DNA from: Rickettsiales bacterium
Lineage (GTDB): Bacteria > Pseudomonadota > Alphaproteobacteria > Rickettsiales > JABCZZ01
Reading direction: 5' to 3'
NCBI GenBank assembly: GCA_035765535.1
Contig: DASTXE010000001.1
Coordinates: 288,322-352,321 of the forward strand
DNA: 64,000 nt
The translations under genes were made by a program, and so were the position numbers. Positions within the stretch are counted from its first letter, which is position 1. Each line of letters starts with the position of its first letter. A model generated the notes under the pieces. That model did not search any database, was not told the origin of the DNA, and saw only the letters and a program-made list of their open reading frames with translations. Shown in pieces: positions 16,346-26,133 of this stretch.

Positions 16346-19300
16346 TTAAATGGTCGTCTGCGGAATAGTTCCATGCACAGGCTGAAGCTCTTCGTCCTGA
16401 TCAACATGCTTATGGTGATCAGCGCCCAGCAGCATATAGAAGGCCGGAACGATGAACAGCGTGAAGAACGTGCCGATCGTCAGGCCGCTGGCAATCACGA
16501 GGCCCATGTTAAAGCGGGAAGCTGCGCCTGCGCCGGAGGAGAAGATGAGCGGGGTGACGCCCAGTACCATCGCGGCGGTGGTCATCAGAATCGGGCGCAG
16601 ACGGATGCCTGCGGCTTCTTCAATAGCCTCACGTTTCGACTTGCCCTGCTCCTGCAGGCGGTTGGCGAATTCCACAATCAGAATGCCGTGCTTACTGATC
16701 AGCCCCATGAGCGTCACCAGACCTACTTTGGTATAGATATTGACGCTGGCGTCGCCGACGCCTGTGCTCACGAAGATCATCGCGCCTGCAATCGACATCG
16801 GAACCGAGGTCAGGATGATGAACGGATCGCGGAAGCTTTCGAACTGCGCTGCCAGAGTGAGGTAAATAATGATGACCGAGAAAGCGAAGGTCAGCACGAA
16901 CCCGCTCGATTCATGCACGAACTGGCGCATTTCACCACCGTAATCGAGCGAATAACCCTGCGGCATGACCTTGGCGGAAATACCTTTGAGCGTATCCAGC
17001 GCATCCCCCAGCGGTGCAAGCGCCACGCCCTGAATCGTCGCAGAGTTCATCTGCTGGAAGTGGTTGAGCGATTCCGGAACAGTCTTAGTCTTGATCGTAG
17101 CGATGGTGGAAAGCGGAACCGTCGTACCGTCAGCAGCCTTGATATAGTAATTGCGCAGCTGTTCGGTATTCAGGCGTGAACTCTGCTCCACCTGCGGAAT
17201 GACCTTGTAGGAACGGCCATAAAGGCTGAAATAGTTCACATAACCGCCACCCAGCATCGAAGCCAGCGCATTACCGACATCGCTCATTGTCAAACCGAGC
17301 TGTGCGGCTTTGTCGCGGTCGATCTCTACAGTCGCCTGCGGAAGATCGATCTTCAGGTCGAGATCAAGGAAGAAAAACTTGCCTGACTTCATGGCTTCCT
17401 GCAATACGCTGCCTGCAACTTCCTGCAGCTCATCAAACGACTTGGTCGTCTGAATCACGAACTGCACCGGAAGACCTGTGCTGCCCGGCAGCAACGGCGG
17501 CGGGAATACCGCGCTTCGGACGCCGGGAATAGAGTTCAGCTTCTGCTGGAGAATGCCCTTAAGCATCTGGGCATTGCGTTTGCGTTCATCCCAGGGCTTG
17601 AATACGGCACCCTGAATGGCGCGGCCTGGCATGTCCAGCTGGAAGATATGGTCCGACTCAGGAAACGAAGCCAGGATTTTATAGGCTTCGTGCGAATAAA
17701 TCTGGCGCTGTTCCAAAGTCGCATTGGGGGCATTGAAGTTGATGGAGATAAGCGCGCCCTGATCTTCTTCCGGAGCCAGTTCGTTCTTTGCCGTCGTCCA
17801 CAATCCGTAGATGCACACGAAAGCAATGATCGCGAACGTATAGGTGATCGGGCGGTAGTTCAGGCTGCGATCGAGCACCTTGTGATAAATTTGGCGTATA
17901 CGCTCAAAATAGCGGTCGATCGTAAGCACTAGGCGCTGGTCCCAGCTGCCGCCGTCAAGCGTATGCGGCTTCAGGAAGCGCGAGGAAAGCATAGGCGACA
18001 AGGTGAGCGCGACAATGGCGGAGACAGTGATCGCAGCCACGAGCGTAAAGGCGAATTCCGTAAACAGCGCACCGGTAAGTCCGCCCTGGAACCCGATAGG
18101 CACATACACTGCGACGAGTACGATCGTCATCGCGATAATCGGGCCGACCAGTTCACGGGCTGCCTGAATGGCCGCTGAAATGGGTTTCATGCCTTCTTCA
18201 AGATGGCGGTTGACGTTTTCCACGACAATGATTGCGTCATCCACCACAAGGCCGATGCCGAGCACAAGTGCCAGCAGCGTCAACAGGTTGATGGAGAAAC
18301 CAAACGCAAGCATGAATACGAATGCGCCGATCAGCGAAAGCGGAATCGCAACGACCGGAATCAGCACGGAGCGCGGCGAACCGAGGAACGCGAACACCAC
18401 GAGCGTCACGATCAGCAAGGCTTCGATCAACGTGCTTTCCACTTCATGGATGGCGCTGTTAACGAACTTGGTGGAGTCGTAAACGATTTCGCCGTTAAGC
18501 CCTTTAGGAAGCTGCGCAACGATTTCCGGGAACATGGTGCGTACGCGACCGATCACTTCAAGCAGGTTGGCATTCGGCGCGACCTGAATACCGATGTAAA
18601 CTGCTTTTTTGCCATCGAACTGCACTTCGGATTCGTAATCTTCAGAACCGAGTGTTACCGTTGCCACGTCTTCCAGCCGGACAAGCGAGCCGTTGATCTG
18701 GCGCACGACCATATGCTTGAAATCTTCCAGCGAATGCAGATTGGTGGATGCATTCAGGTTGACCTGAACCATCTGGCCCTTGGTGTTGCCAAGGCCCGAT
18801 ATATAGTCATTCTCCGCAAGCGCTTTGCTGACATCGGCCGCGGTAATGTTGTAAGCCGCAAGTTTTTCAGGATTAAGCCACGCACGCAGCGCGAAATTCT
18901 TGTTACCGATGAATTCCGCCGTCTGCACGCCCTCGATGCTCTGCAGCTTCGGCTGAACGACACGCAGCAGATAGTCGGTAATATTATTGGAAGGCAGGAC
19001 ATCGCTGCCGAACCCGATATACATCGCGTCAATCGTCTGGCCGACCTGGACTTTCAGGATAGGTTGCTGGGATTGCGGCGGCAACTGGTTGAGCACGGAG
19101 GAGATTTTGGTCTGAATTTCCGTCAGCGCTTTGTCCGGATCATAGTTAAGGCGCAAATTGACTGTAATCGTGCTGAGTCCACTTGTGCTGGTCGACGTCA
19201 TGAAGTCGATACCGTTCGCCTGAGCGATGGCATTTTCCAGCGGCGTGGTGATAAAGCCCGCTACGATATCCGGATCAGCGCCGTAATACGTTGTAGTAAC

Positions 19301-19438
19301 CGTAATGACGGCATTTTCCGTGCGCGGATATTGCAATACCGGCAGCGAAAATACAGCGCGCAAACCCAGCACCAGTATCATCAGGCTGACAACGGATGCC
19401 AGAACAGGGCGGCGGATGAAAAGATCTGTAAAATTCAT
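16346..19438 (-). CDS. RND efflux pump inner-membrane transporter (HAE1/AcrB-like)
   Basis: A 1030-residue RND permease. The start MNFTDLFIRRPVLASVVSLM is the TM1 signature. TM4 carries the proton-relay Asp pair (GLVVDDAIIVVEN), and the two large periplasmic loops and the duplicated 12-TM layout are intact, including LGLTMSDVGNALASMLGGG and SKHGILIVEFAN in the second half. It exports drugs or lipophilic molecules using the proton gradient, with the adaptor and outer-membrane channel encoded directly upstream. It is the last gene of a marR-OMF-adaptor-RND operon. The end is marked by a terminator. Confidence 0.95.
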   Translation of the reverse strand: MNFTDLFIRRPVLASVVSLMILVLGLRAVFSLPVLQYPRTENAVITVTTTYYGADPDIVAGFITTPLENAIAQANGIDFMTSTSTSGLSTITVNLRLNYDPDKALTEIQTKISSVLNQLPPQSQQPILKVQVGQTIDAMYIGFGSDVLPSNNITDYLLRVVQPKLQSIEGVQTAEFIGNKNFALRAWLNPEKLAAYNITAADVSKALAENDYISGLGNTKGQMVQVNLNASTNLHSLEDFKHMVVRQINGSLVRLEDVATVTLGSEDYESEVQFDGKKAVYIGIQVAPNANLLEVIGRVRTMFPEIVAQLPKGLNGEIVYDSTKFVNSAIHEVESTLIEALLIVTLVVFAFLGSPRSVLIPVVAIPLSLIGAFVFMLAFGFSINLLTLLALVLGIGLVVDDAIIVVENVNRHLEEGMKPISAAIQAARELVGPIIAMTIVLVAVYVPIGFQGGLTGALFTEFAFTLVAAITVSAIVALTLSPMLSSRFLKPHTLDGGSWDQRLVLTIDRYFERIRQIYHKVLDRSLNYRPITYTFAIIAFVCIYGLWTTAKNELAPEEDQGALISINFNAPNATLEQRQIYSHEAYKILASFPESDHIFQLDMPGRAIQGAVFKPWDERKRNAQMLKGILQQKLNSIPGVRSAVFPPPLLPGSTGLPVQFVIQTTKSFDELQEVAGSVLQEAMKSGKFFFLDLDLKIDLPQATVEIDRDKAAQLGLTMSDVGNALASMLGGGYVNYFSLYGRSYKVIPQVEQSSRLNTEQLRNYYIKAADGTTVPLSTIATIKTKTVPESLNHFQQMNSATIQGVALAPLGDALDTLKGISAKVMPQGYSLDYGGEMRQFVHESSGFVLTFAFSVIIIYLTLAAQFESFRDPFIILTSVPMSIAGAMIFVSTGVGDASVNIYTKVGLVTLMGLISKHGILIVEFANRLQEQGKSKREAIEEAAGIRLRPILMTTAAMVLGVTPLIFSSGAGAASRFNMGLVIASGLTIGTFFTLFIVPAFYMLLGADHHKHVDQDEELQPVHGTIPQTTI

Positions 19439-19450
19439 GGCTTGGCCTTA

Positions 19451-20656
19451 TTACTCAACAGGATGGGGATTGGCGTCGTTTTTAGGGGTCACTGAATTAT
19501 TGATGTCGATAGCCGCGCCATTCTGCAGCTTGATCTGGCCGGCGCTGACCACGATGTCACCGTCCTTCAGGCCCTTTAGCACCTGAACCTGATCGCCGCG
19601 CGTTTCGCCGACAGTCACAAAGCTCTGCTCAACGACGAGATCCTGGTCTTTCTCATCAATCGGCTTGTCTGACTTATCCTTGTGATGGACGACATAGACC
19701 GTATTGCCGTACGGGTTATACGTGATTGCCGTCTGGGGCACGGTCACGAACTTCTCTGGCGTGCCCACGGAAATCTTAGCTGTCGCATACATACCCGGCA
19801 GCAACGCATGGTCGGCGTTGGTAAGTTCCGCACGGACCGAAACGTTGCGCGTAGCGGTATCCACTTTGGGGTTGATCGCAGCAATTTGTCCATGGAATAC
19901 ACGGTCGGGGTAGGTATCGTTCTTCACAGCGATTGCCTGCCCCGGCTTAACCTGCGCAAGTGCCTGCTGCGGTATGTCGAAGTCGAGATAGATCGGGTCG
20001 AGCTGCTGCAGCGTCACAATGTTGGTGCCGGCTTTGATATACTGGCCGACATCTACATTACGGATACCAAGATGGCCACTGAACGGAGCACGGATGAATT
20101 TCTTATCTACGATAGCCTGCTGCTGCGCCACCTGTGCGCGGGCGCTGGCAAGCGTTGCCGCATCTGCATCCAGCGTAGCTTGCGAGATAGCTTGCACAGC
20201 TAACTGTTTCTTGTCGCGCGCATAGTTGATTTGCGCGAGCTTGGAAGATGCCTGCAGCGAAGCGAGCTTAGCCACGTCATCTTCGGCGCGTTGCTTAATC
20301 AGTAATGTGCCCTGTTTAACATCATCTCCGGAGCGGAAGTTGATTTCCTCGACAATGCCGTCAAGCTCATTGGAAAGATCCACGCCTTTTTCTGCGCGGA
20401 TGCTGCCAACGGCCCTCATTTCCTGGCTCCAGTCGCTGGAAGTCGCTTTTGCAGTGGAAATAGTCTGCTTCATCGACGCCATACCGGATTTCATCGCCAT
20501 GAACGCCTGGTAGCCTTTATATTTTGAATAGCCAATGATACCCAGCACCACCGCCACGCAGGCGAGCATGATCATCATCTGCTTCAGCATGCGGTAGCGC
20601 AGGCCGATAAACGTGACGATAGCAGCGAAGACCAGGAAAATAATAAAAGGCATCAT
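19451..20656 (-). CDS. RND efflux periplasmic adaptor (membrane fusion protein)
   Basis: The typical adaptor order is visible: N-terminal anchor, barrel-sandwich half (VGSIRAEKGVDLSNELDG, IVEEINFRSGDDVKQGTLL), an alpha hairpin with Gln/Ala-rich heptads (LASLQASSKLAQINYARD ... SARAQVAQQQAIVDKKF), the second lipoyl half (IRAPFSGHLGIRNVDVGQYI), a beta-barrel (LDPIYLDFDIPQQAL) and a membrane-proximal domain. The annotated start gives two hydrophobic segments; a start at ATG 20590 would leave one, which is commoner in the family. It sits 2 nt after the outer-membrane gene and 12 nt before the pump. Confidence 0.93.
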   Translation of the reverse strand: MMPFIIFLVFAAIVTFIGLRYRMLKQMMIMLACVAVVLGIIGYSKYKGYQAFMAMKSGMASMKQTISTAKATSSDWSQEMRAVGSIRAEKGVDLSNELDGIVEEINFRSGDDVKQGTLLIKQRAEDDVAKLASLQASSKLAQINYARDKKQLAVQAISQATLDADAATLASARAQVAQQQAIVDKKFIRAPFSGHLGIRNVDVGQYIKAGTNIVTLQQLDPIYLDFDIPQQALAQVKPGQAIAVKNDTYPDRVFHGQIAAINPKVDTATRNVSVRAELTNADHALLPGMYATAKISVGTPEKFVTVPQTAITYNPYGNTVYVVHHKDKSDKPIDEKDQDLVVEQSFVTVGETRGDQVQVLKGLKDGDIVVSAGQIKLQNGAAIDINNSVTPKNDANPHPVE

Positions 20657-20658
20657 GA

Positions 20659-22179
20659 TTATTTCTCACTCTTTGAGGTGGGTTGTTTTTCGGTTGTCGT
20701 GGCAGGAGCCGCAGAATTTTGCGCTTTTTCCGCATTCTGCCATCCGCCGCCAAGCGCCTGGAAGAGGGTGACGGTGTCCGTCAGGCGTGCTGCGCGCGCC
20801 TGCACGAGCCCGATGCGTGCCTGAGCATAGGTGCGCTGCGCATCCAGCAATTGCGGATAGCTGATCGCGCCGACTTTATACTGTGTCCGTGCAAGATCGA
20901 GGCTGTTATGCGCGGCCTCTTCGGCATTGACCTGTGCAGCTAAGCCTTCCGCATCATACTGTAATGCGCGCAACGTATCGGCGACATTTTTGAAGGCCTG
21001 CAGCACAGTGCTCTTATATTGTGCGCTGGCTTTGTCGTAAGCGGCAACGGCAGCGCGCTTTTCATGCAGTAAAGTGCCGCCGTGGAATAAAGGTTGCAAA
21101 AGTCCGCCGCCGATGCTCCAGACTTCCGTGCCGGAAGTAAAAAGCTTGCTGAAGCTGGTGCTTTCAGAGCCATAAGCGCCATTGATGCTGATCTGCGGAA
21201 GCATATTGGCGGTGGCGACGCCGACATTCGCGCTCGCCGTATGCAGCATGGCTTCTGCCGCGCGGATATCCGGGCGCTGTTCGACCAGCGAGGAGGGGAG
21301 GCTGAGCGGTAATTGTTCCGGCAGTTTCAGATCCGTAAGGTTGAAATTCGCCAGTGTATTATTGCCGGGGAACTTACCAGCCAGCACGGCAAGCTGGTTG
21401 CGTGTCTGCGCAAGCTGTTTTTCAAGTGACGGCAGAGTCGTCTGCGTCTGTGCCAGCGTAGCTTCCTGTTCCAGTACAGTGGTTTTGGGAACCGCACCGA
21501 CAGCAAGCTGCTTCTTCAAAAGATCCAGCTGTTCGCGCTGGATGTTGACGATATCGTTTATTTCCTTGATCTGCTCACGCAACGAAGCTTCCTGGATGGC
21601 GGTCGTCACTACGTTAGCCGTCATACTGAGATAGGCAGCCTCGAGCTCAAATCGTTCGTAATCCACCTGTGCTCCCGCTGCTTCCAGTGCGCGTCGTGTG
21701 CCGCCGAAGAGATCAAGATTATAGGAGACGTTGACTGTTCCCTGATATAGGGTAAAAATGGAAGCCGGTGCGCCGGTTTGACCGAAGGCAGCCGGATTGA
21801 ATTTTTCACGCGTTGCTTTGAATCCTGCATCGATGGAAGGCAGGAAATCGCCGCGTGTCGCGTAATAAGCTTCCTGGGCCTGACGCAGGGAGGCGGTGGC
21901 GGCCTCAAGATCAGGATTTTCCTTGAAAGCCTCATCCACAATTTTATTCAGCGGTTCGGAGCCGAATTGTTTCCACCAGTCCATGGGCACATCGGCACCT
22001 TTGGCAAAGCGCTGTGCGGCGCCGGTATCGCCTTTGGCGGAAGCAGTCTTTCCCGGCATTTCACTATCGGTATAGCGTGCTATATCAGGCCCTTTGGGCG
22101 ATTTGAAATCGGGCCCTACGGCGCATGAAGACAGCGCAAGAGTGGCGGTTGCCAGTAATAAAACCTTCATCGGGTGCAT
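20659..22179 (-). CDS. Outer-membrane efflux lipoprotein (NodT/OprM family)
   Basis: This is a TolC-type channel with a lipoprotein signal: LALSSCAVGPDFKSP gives a lipidated Cys19 and the near-universal GPDF motif. Two homologous halves with long helices are seen (LRQAQEAYYATRGDFLPSI; RAAEAMLHTASANVGVA), and each has a beta-strand pair for the outer-membrane barrel. The Ala/Gln-rich C-terminal tail is longer than usual. It starts 2 nt after the marR stop. Confidence 0.93.
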   Translation of the reverse strand: MHPMKVLLLATATLALSSCAVGPDFKSPKGPDIARYTDSEMPGKTASAKGDTGAAQRFAKGADVPMDWWKQFGSEPLNKIVDEAFKENPDLEAATASLRQAQEAYYATRGDFLPSIDAGFKATREKFNPAAFGQTGAPASIFTLYQGTVNVSYNLDLFGGTRRALEAAGAQVDYERFELEAAYLSMTANVVTTAIQEASLREQIKEINDIVNIQREQLDLLKKQLAVGAVPKTTVLEQEATLAQTQTTLPSLEKQLAQTRNQLAVLAGKFPGNNTLANFNLTDLKLPEQLPLSLPSSLVEQRPDIRAAEAMLHTASANVGVATANMLPQISINGAYGSESTSFSKLFTSGTEVWSIGGGLLQPLFHGGTLLHEKRAAVAAYDKASAQYKSTVLQAFKNVADTLRALQYDAEGLAAQVNAEEAAHNSLDLARTQYKVGAISYPQLLDAQRTYAQARIGLVQARAARLTDTVTLFQALGGGWQNAEKAQNSAAPATTTEKQPTSKSEK

Positions 22180-22181
22180 AA

Positions 22182-22712
22182 TCAGGATGCCTTGGGTTGG
22201 TCGGTGGTTAAGCCGTAAATTTCACATTCTTCCAGCACGCCGCGCTCAACGAGCGCTTTGCGCATTTTCAGCAGCAGGGCAAGAAACTGCTCCTGTTCGG
22301 GATGGGTAAAGTCAGAGAAAACTTCCGCCACACGGTTACGGAATTCCCCACAGTTTTCCGTCAGCATTTTTACGGCTTTCGGAGTGATTTCAATCATGGT
22401 CGCGCGCCGGTCGGTATCATGGGCTGTACGCACTACCATTTCCTCTTTCTCAAGAGCATCTACCAATGCGGTGATATTGGTGGCGCTGACTCCCAGTTCA
22501 TCGCGCAGGGCGCTCATCATCATCGGACCTTTTTCCATCAGCGGCCACATCAGGCGCAGGCGCTGCGGTGTCAAACCCTTCTCATTCATATGCGACTCGG
22601 CCCAACGCGTATAAGCAGGGCTTAACACCCAGAAAAGCTTGATAAGCTTATGGTCCAGGGGAAGCGGCTCCTGGGTGGTGAGGCAGGAATGAGGTTTATT
22701 TTCCTTGGTCAT
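22182..22712 (-). CDS. MarR-family transcriptional regulator
   Basis: A winged-helix regulator of 176 residues: an N-terminal dimer helix, LTPQRLRLMWPLMEKGP, the recognition helix MSALRDELGVSATNITALVDALEKE, the wing MVVRTAHDTDRRATMIEITPK and a C-terminal dimer helix. As the first gene of the efflux operon it is presumably an autorepressor that releases DNA when it binds a pump substrate. A 25-bp imperfect palindrome directly upstream of its start is the likely operator. Confidence 0.92.
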   Translation of the reverse strand: MTKENKPHSCLTTQEPLPLDHKLIKLFWVLSPAYTRWAESHMNEKGLTPQRLRLMWPLMEKGPMMMSALRDELGVSATNITALVDALEKEEMVVRTAHDTDRRATMIEITPKAVKMLTENCGEFRNRVAEVFSDFTHPEQEQFLALLLKMRKALVERGVLEECEIYGLTTDQPKAS

Positions 22713-22724
22713 GCTACGATCATA

Positions 22725-22749
22725 TATTGCGTAATAATAATATGCAATA
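22725..22749. promoter_or_regulatory. Candidate MarR operator
   Basis: A 25-bp imperfect palindrome with arms TATTGC and GCAATA, AT-rich in the middle, lies 12 bp upstream of the marR ATG. Its position over the expected promoter fits autorepression of the efflux operon. The assignment is by inference. Confidence 0.55.
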
Positions 22750-22811
22750 AGAAATAGTTTATATATGAACTTTATTGGATAAGTGTATAAATAATAACCC
22801 GAAAGTTACTG

Positions 22812-22829
22812 AATCCTATTGATAGGATT
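22812..22829. repeat. Perfect 7-bp inverted repeat in the marR-adh gap
   Basis: AATCCTA-TTGA-TAGGATT is a perfect hairpin or operator in the 250-bp gap between the divergent end of marR and the adh 3' end. No coding potential is seen in this gap. There is no clear T-run, so I cannot say if it is a terminator of the adh gene or a binding site. Confidence 0.4.
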
Positions 22830-22963
22830 TAAACTTAAAACGTATGACAATCAAACTGGAGAGTCTAGCGATTAGAACCGAAGCCCGCAAAATAAAACAG
22901 GATGATCGCTATGGCAAGCGGAGAATGAGCGGAAGATTCACTATCCCATAAGGAGACAAATTT

Positions 22964-23983
22964 CTACGAAACCTTTAGTACCTTCGCCCCGCGTATATGT
23001 CCGGATTTAAGTTCAAGCAAGGCGCGATTAGCATCTTCCAAGCTATATTCTTCCACGGCAGGCTGGATCGGGATTTCCGCAGCGATGCGTAAAAATTCGC
23101 TAACATCGAAGCGTGTGACATTGGCAACGCTCTTGATCTCTTTCTCTCGCCACAGATGCTCAGAGTAATGCAGATTCAATAACGCTTCCTTATCGGCATC
23201 TTCCTTGCGGATGGCATTAATAATCAGGCGTCCGCCCGGTGCAAGATTCTGCATTGCCATCACCACGGGTTCCCACGCGGGAGTGGTATCAATGATCGCA
23301 TGCAGAGGAGCAGGGGCTTGTGCCTGTATCTCGCCTGTCCATGCAGCACCAAGTTCCTGTGCGAAAGCCCGCCCTTTTTCGTCGCGTGCGAACACAAACA
23401 CATTGCTTGCCGGATACATATGGCGGGCAAGCTGCATGACAAGATGCGCGGAAGCGCCGAATCCCATCAGCCCCAGATTCTGCCCGTTTTCAAGCTTGGT
23501 AAGGCGTAGCGACCGAAAGCCGATCGCCCCGGCGCATAACAAAGGAGCGGCCTGAGCATCGCTGAATGTATCAGGAATGGGATACACAAATGCAACCGGC
23601 GCAGTCATGAGTTCTCCGTAACCGCCATGCGCATCGGAGCCTGTGGCTTGAAAATGAGGGCAAAGATTCTCTTCGCCTTTCTGGCAATATTCGCAGCGGC
23701 CGCAGGCGGAATGAACCCATGCCACACCAACCCGGTCGCCTACATTGACCCCCTGCACACCTTCGCCAAGTTTTTCAATCGTCCCTACCACCTGATGCCC
23801 TAAAATAACGGGCATACGAGGCATAAGGCGGCCTTCTATTTCATCCAGTTCCGTATGGCACACACCGCATGTGCTGACACGGATGCGGACTTCGCCCTGG
23901 CCCGGTTCCGGTGCGGGCCATTCAACTAACTCAAGAGGATTATCCTCAAGAGAAGCCTGCTGTCTGAGTATCATCGCTCTCAT
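22964..23983 (-). CDS. Zinc-dependent alcohol dehydrogenase (MDR family, AdhA/AdhP-like)
   Basis: GroES-like N-terminal domain with catalytic-zinc ligands (STCGVCHTELDEIEGRL; LGHQVVG, where the common GHE is GHQ) and the four structural-zinc cysteines C94, C97, C100 and C108 in SACGRCEYCQKGEENLC. The Rossmann domain has LMGFGASAHL in place of the common GxGGxG. It most resembles NAD(P)-dependent propanol-type dehydrogenases that often cluster with Hsp20 and universal-stress genes under Fnr/FixK control. It starts 2 nt after the hydrolase gene upstream, so it is probably the last gene in a long stress operon. Confidence 0.85.
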   Translation of the reverse strand: MRAMILRQQASLEDNPLELVEWPAPEPGQGEVRIRVSTCGVCHTELDEIEGRLMPRMPVILGHQVVGTIEKLGEGVQGVNVGDRVGVAWVHSACGRCEYCQKGEENLCPHFQATGSDAHGGYGELMTAPVAFVYPIPDTFSDAQAAPLLCAGAIGFRSLRLTKLENGQNLGLMGFGASAHLVMQLARHMYPASNVFVFARDEKGRAFAQELGAAWTGEIQAQAPAPLHAIIDTTPAWEPVVMAMQNLAPGGRLIINAIRKEDADKEALLNLHYSEHLWREKEIKSVANVTRFDVSEFLRIAAEIPIQPAVEEYSLEDANRALLELKSGHIRGAKVLKVS

Positions 23984-23985
23984 GA

Positions 23986-24681
23986 TTACAACGCCGAAAG
24001 ATGTTTGGCGAACCAGTCGGAAGCGAGCTGCGCTACATCCTCCAGCGTACCGGGTTCTTCAAACAGATGTGTAGCGCGGGGAACAATATCCAGCTTCGAG
24101 CTGGTATTGAGTTTAGTAATTGCGTTCTTATTAACTGCCAATACTTCAATATCCTGTTCACCGACAATAAGAAGCGTAGGGGCTTTAACCCGTAACTGAT
24201 CGTCTCCTGCCAGATCGGGACGTCCTCCACGGCAAACTACTGCGGAAACGCCTTTGGGGCGCCTCGCAGCTGCGGCTAGAGCTGCCGCTGCACCTGTGCT
24301 TGCCCCGAAATATCCTATCCGCAATCCTTTCAGCGCCGGGTGGTGAGCAGCCCATTTCTGTGCTGATAGGAGGCGTTCCGTAAGAAGCTCGATGTTAAAG
24401 CGCAGTTTGCGTGTGCGCAGATCAAACTCTTCTTCCTCCGGCGTCAACAGATCCATCAGCAGCGTGCCAATCCTTTTGTCATGTAAGACACCGGCCACAA
24501 ACTGGTTGCGCGGGCTGTGTCTGCTGCTGCCGCTGCCATGCGCAAAAATAACAATGGAATTGGCTCCTTCCGGCATGTACAGATCGCCGCTGAGAGTAGC
24601 TTCCTCTGCGGGGATCCATACCGCGGTATCTTCACCGGTAACAACGGGATGGATGACATGCTGTCGTAATAAACTGTCCAT
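23986..24681 (-). CDS. Dienelactone-hydrolase-like alpha/beta hydrolase
   Basis: An alpha/beta hydrolase of 231 residues: FAHGSGSSRHSPRN oxyanion segment, nucleophile elbow GYFGASTGAAAAL, Asp in LLIVGEQDIEVL and His in PRATHLFEEPG. This form (no signal peptide, HGSGSSR) typically accompanies phosphoribosyltransferase-domain proteins, and here one lies two genes upstream. The start at ATG 24681 has GAGGTG upstream; the frame extends 18 codons more. Function is unclear; ester or acyl hydrolysis is expected. Confidence 0.82.
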   Translation of the reverse strand: MDSLLRQHVIHPVVTGEDTAVWIPAEEATLSGDLYMPEGANSIVIFAHGSGSSRHSPRNQFVAGVLHDKRIGTLLMDLLTPEEEEFDLRTRKLRFNIELLTERLLSAQKWAAHHPALKGLRIGYFGASTGAAAALAAAARRPKGVSAVVCRGGRPDLAGDDQLRVKAPTLLIVGEQDIEVLAVNKNAITKLNTSSKLDIVPRATHLFEEPGTLEDVAQLASDWFAKHLSAL

Positions 24682-24780
24682 AGATAAACACCTCTTCTCA
24701 TTGACGCATTGAAGCCGGAACTGAGCAAAAAGCATTACATTGTATATTTCATAGGAAATTAAAAACCTATAATGATGTCC

Positions 24781-26133
24781 CTATAATCCGCTTGGATAAG
24801 TTTCGAATACCTCACCCTTATGCCAGAGAGCCTCAGGCTCAAGTGGCTGCAGCGCAGTGGTTCTGTCGATATGAATAATAGCGTCGAACTGTTCAGGCAG
24901 TTTGGAGAAGAAATAGTGGCTCTGGCGCTCGTATTCGGGCAGGTACAGCACGCCAATCGCCCGCTGCAAACGGCTGATATCCAGGTGATGCATCAGATTG
25001 TCATTCTGGCGTAACATCAGCAGGAAATTCGCAATGCCGGTTTCATGAAACAGGGCCTCATAACTTTCCGGCATGGCGTGACGAACCGTTTTCTTCTCTG
25101 CGGTGCCATCCCACTGAGAGGCAGCAGTAACTGTGCCGTTGTAAGTAGAAAATCCTATCAGTACGGAATTGTTGCCATAGGCTTGCCGTACCAACTGGCC
25201 GATATTGAATTCACCCTGGCTTCCCATTTCGGTCGCCCGCGCATCGCCAACGTGCGAATTATGCGCCCATACCACCAGCTTGGCCACTTCGCCGCGCTGC
25301 TGGCTCAAATGGTCTGCAAGCGCATACAGTGTATCGGTCATATGCTTGTCGCGCATATTCCAGGAGAGCACGCGCCCTTTGAACATGGAGCGGTAATATT
25401 CTTCCGCGTCCGCCACCAGTTTGGCATTCTGTTCCGCATGAAAATATTCTTCGCCGGCAGCAAATCCATCTTTCTTCACATAGTCGAATTTGCGCTGCCG
25501 CAGCATCACCAGTTGCTTAACGACATCCTGTTCACATGTGCGCGGTAATCCCAAAGCCGCTTCATAGCCGTATTCCTGTGGATTATAAAGCTGGCGCTCA
25601 GTGAAGCAGCCGTAATAATGACGTGCGCGCAGTGCGGCGTCCGGATCGACATTATCCAGGTATTTCAACACTGCTTCAATCGAAGTACGCAGGCTATAAA
25701 GATCGAGTCCGTAAAACCCGATCTTATCCTGCGGCAAGGATTTTCCAGTATTATACTCCCGCATCCAGTTGATAAAATCGGCAATAACGTGGTTACGCCA
25801 CATCCATGTCGGAAAGCGCAGGAATTCAGAAAGCGCGCTGTCGGCGTTATGAATGTGCTCATGTCCGCGCACATAGCGGTTGACCCGGTAAGAGTCCGGC
25901 CAGTCCGCTTCCACGGCGACGGCGCTGAAACCGTAATACCGGATCAATTGCTTGGTGATTTCCGCACGAATACGGTAGAACTCATCCGTACCGTGTGTTG
26001 CCTCGCCGATGAGAACGAATCTGGCATCGCCGATCATCTCCAGCAATTTTGTATAATCATGAGCATGTCCGGTAAGCTGGATCGCGTGATTACGGATTTC
26101 CTGAATCAGATGACTATGCGCCTTGATGTTCAT
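24781..26133 (-). CDS. Erythromycin-esterase-family protein
   Basis: Early residues LIGEATHGTDEFYRIRAEITKQLI carry the family's conserved Glu-His pair, followed by VAVEADWPDSYRVNRYVRG, FPTWMWRN and AHNSHVGDARATEMG, where another conserved His is seen. The 450 residues fit the succinoglycan-biosynthesis/EreA-like family (COG2312). Most chromosomal members are not macrolide-resistance enzymes; here it is embedded in a stress cluster and overlaps the phosphoribosyltransferase by 20 nt. Activity on macrolides should not be assumed. Confidence 0.85.
   Translation of the reverse strand: MNIKAHSHLIQEIRNHAIQLTGHAHDYTKLLEMIGDARFVLIGEATHGTDEFYRIRAEITKQLIRYYGFSAVAVEADWPDSYRVNRYVRGHEHIHNADSALSEFLRFPTWMWRNHVIADFINWMREYNTGKSLPQDKIGFYGLDLYSLRTSIEAVLKYLDNVDPDAALRARHYYGCFTERQLYNPQEYGYEAALGLPRTCEQDVVKQLVMLRQRKFDYVKKDGFAAGEEYFHAEQNAKLVADAEEYYRSMFKGRVLSWNMRDKHMTDTLYALADHLSQQRGEVAKLVVWAHNSHVGDARATEMGSQGEFNIGQLVRQAYGNNSVLIGFSTYNGTVTAASQWDGTAEKKTVRHAMPESYEALFHETGIANFLLMLRQNDNLMHHLDISRLQRAIGVLYLPEYERQSHYFFSKLPEQFDAIIHIDRTTALQPLEPEALWHKGEVFETYPSGL

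Noticed and set aside
18203..19495. Plus-strand open frame of 430 codons opposite the RND pump
   Set aside because: Shadow of a well-supported gene; the product is Arg/His-rich with no domain.
24781..26133. Macrolide-resistance gene
   Set aside because: The family signature is present, but the gene sits in a chromosomal stress cluster and most such homologues have no known resistance role.
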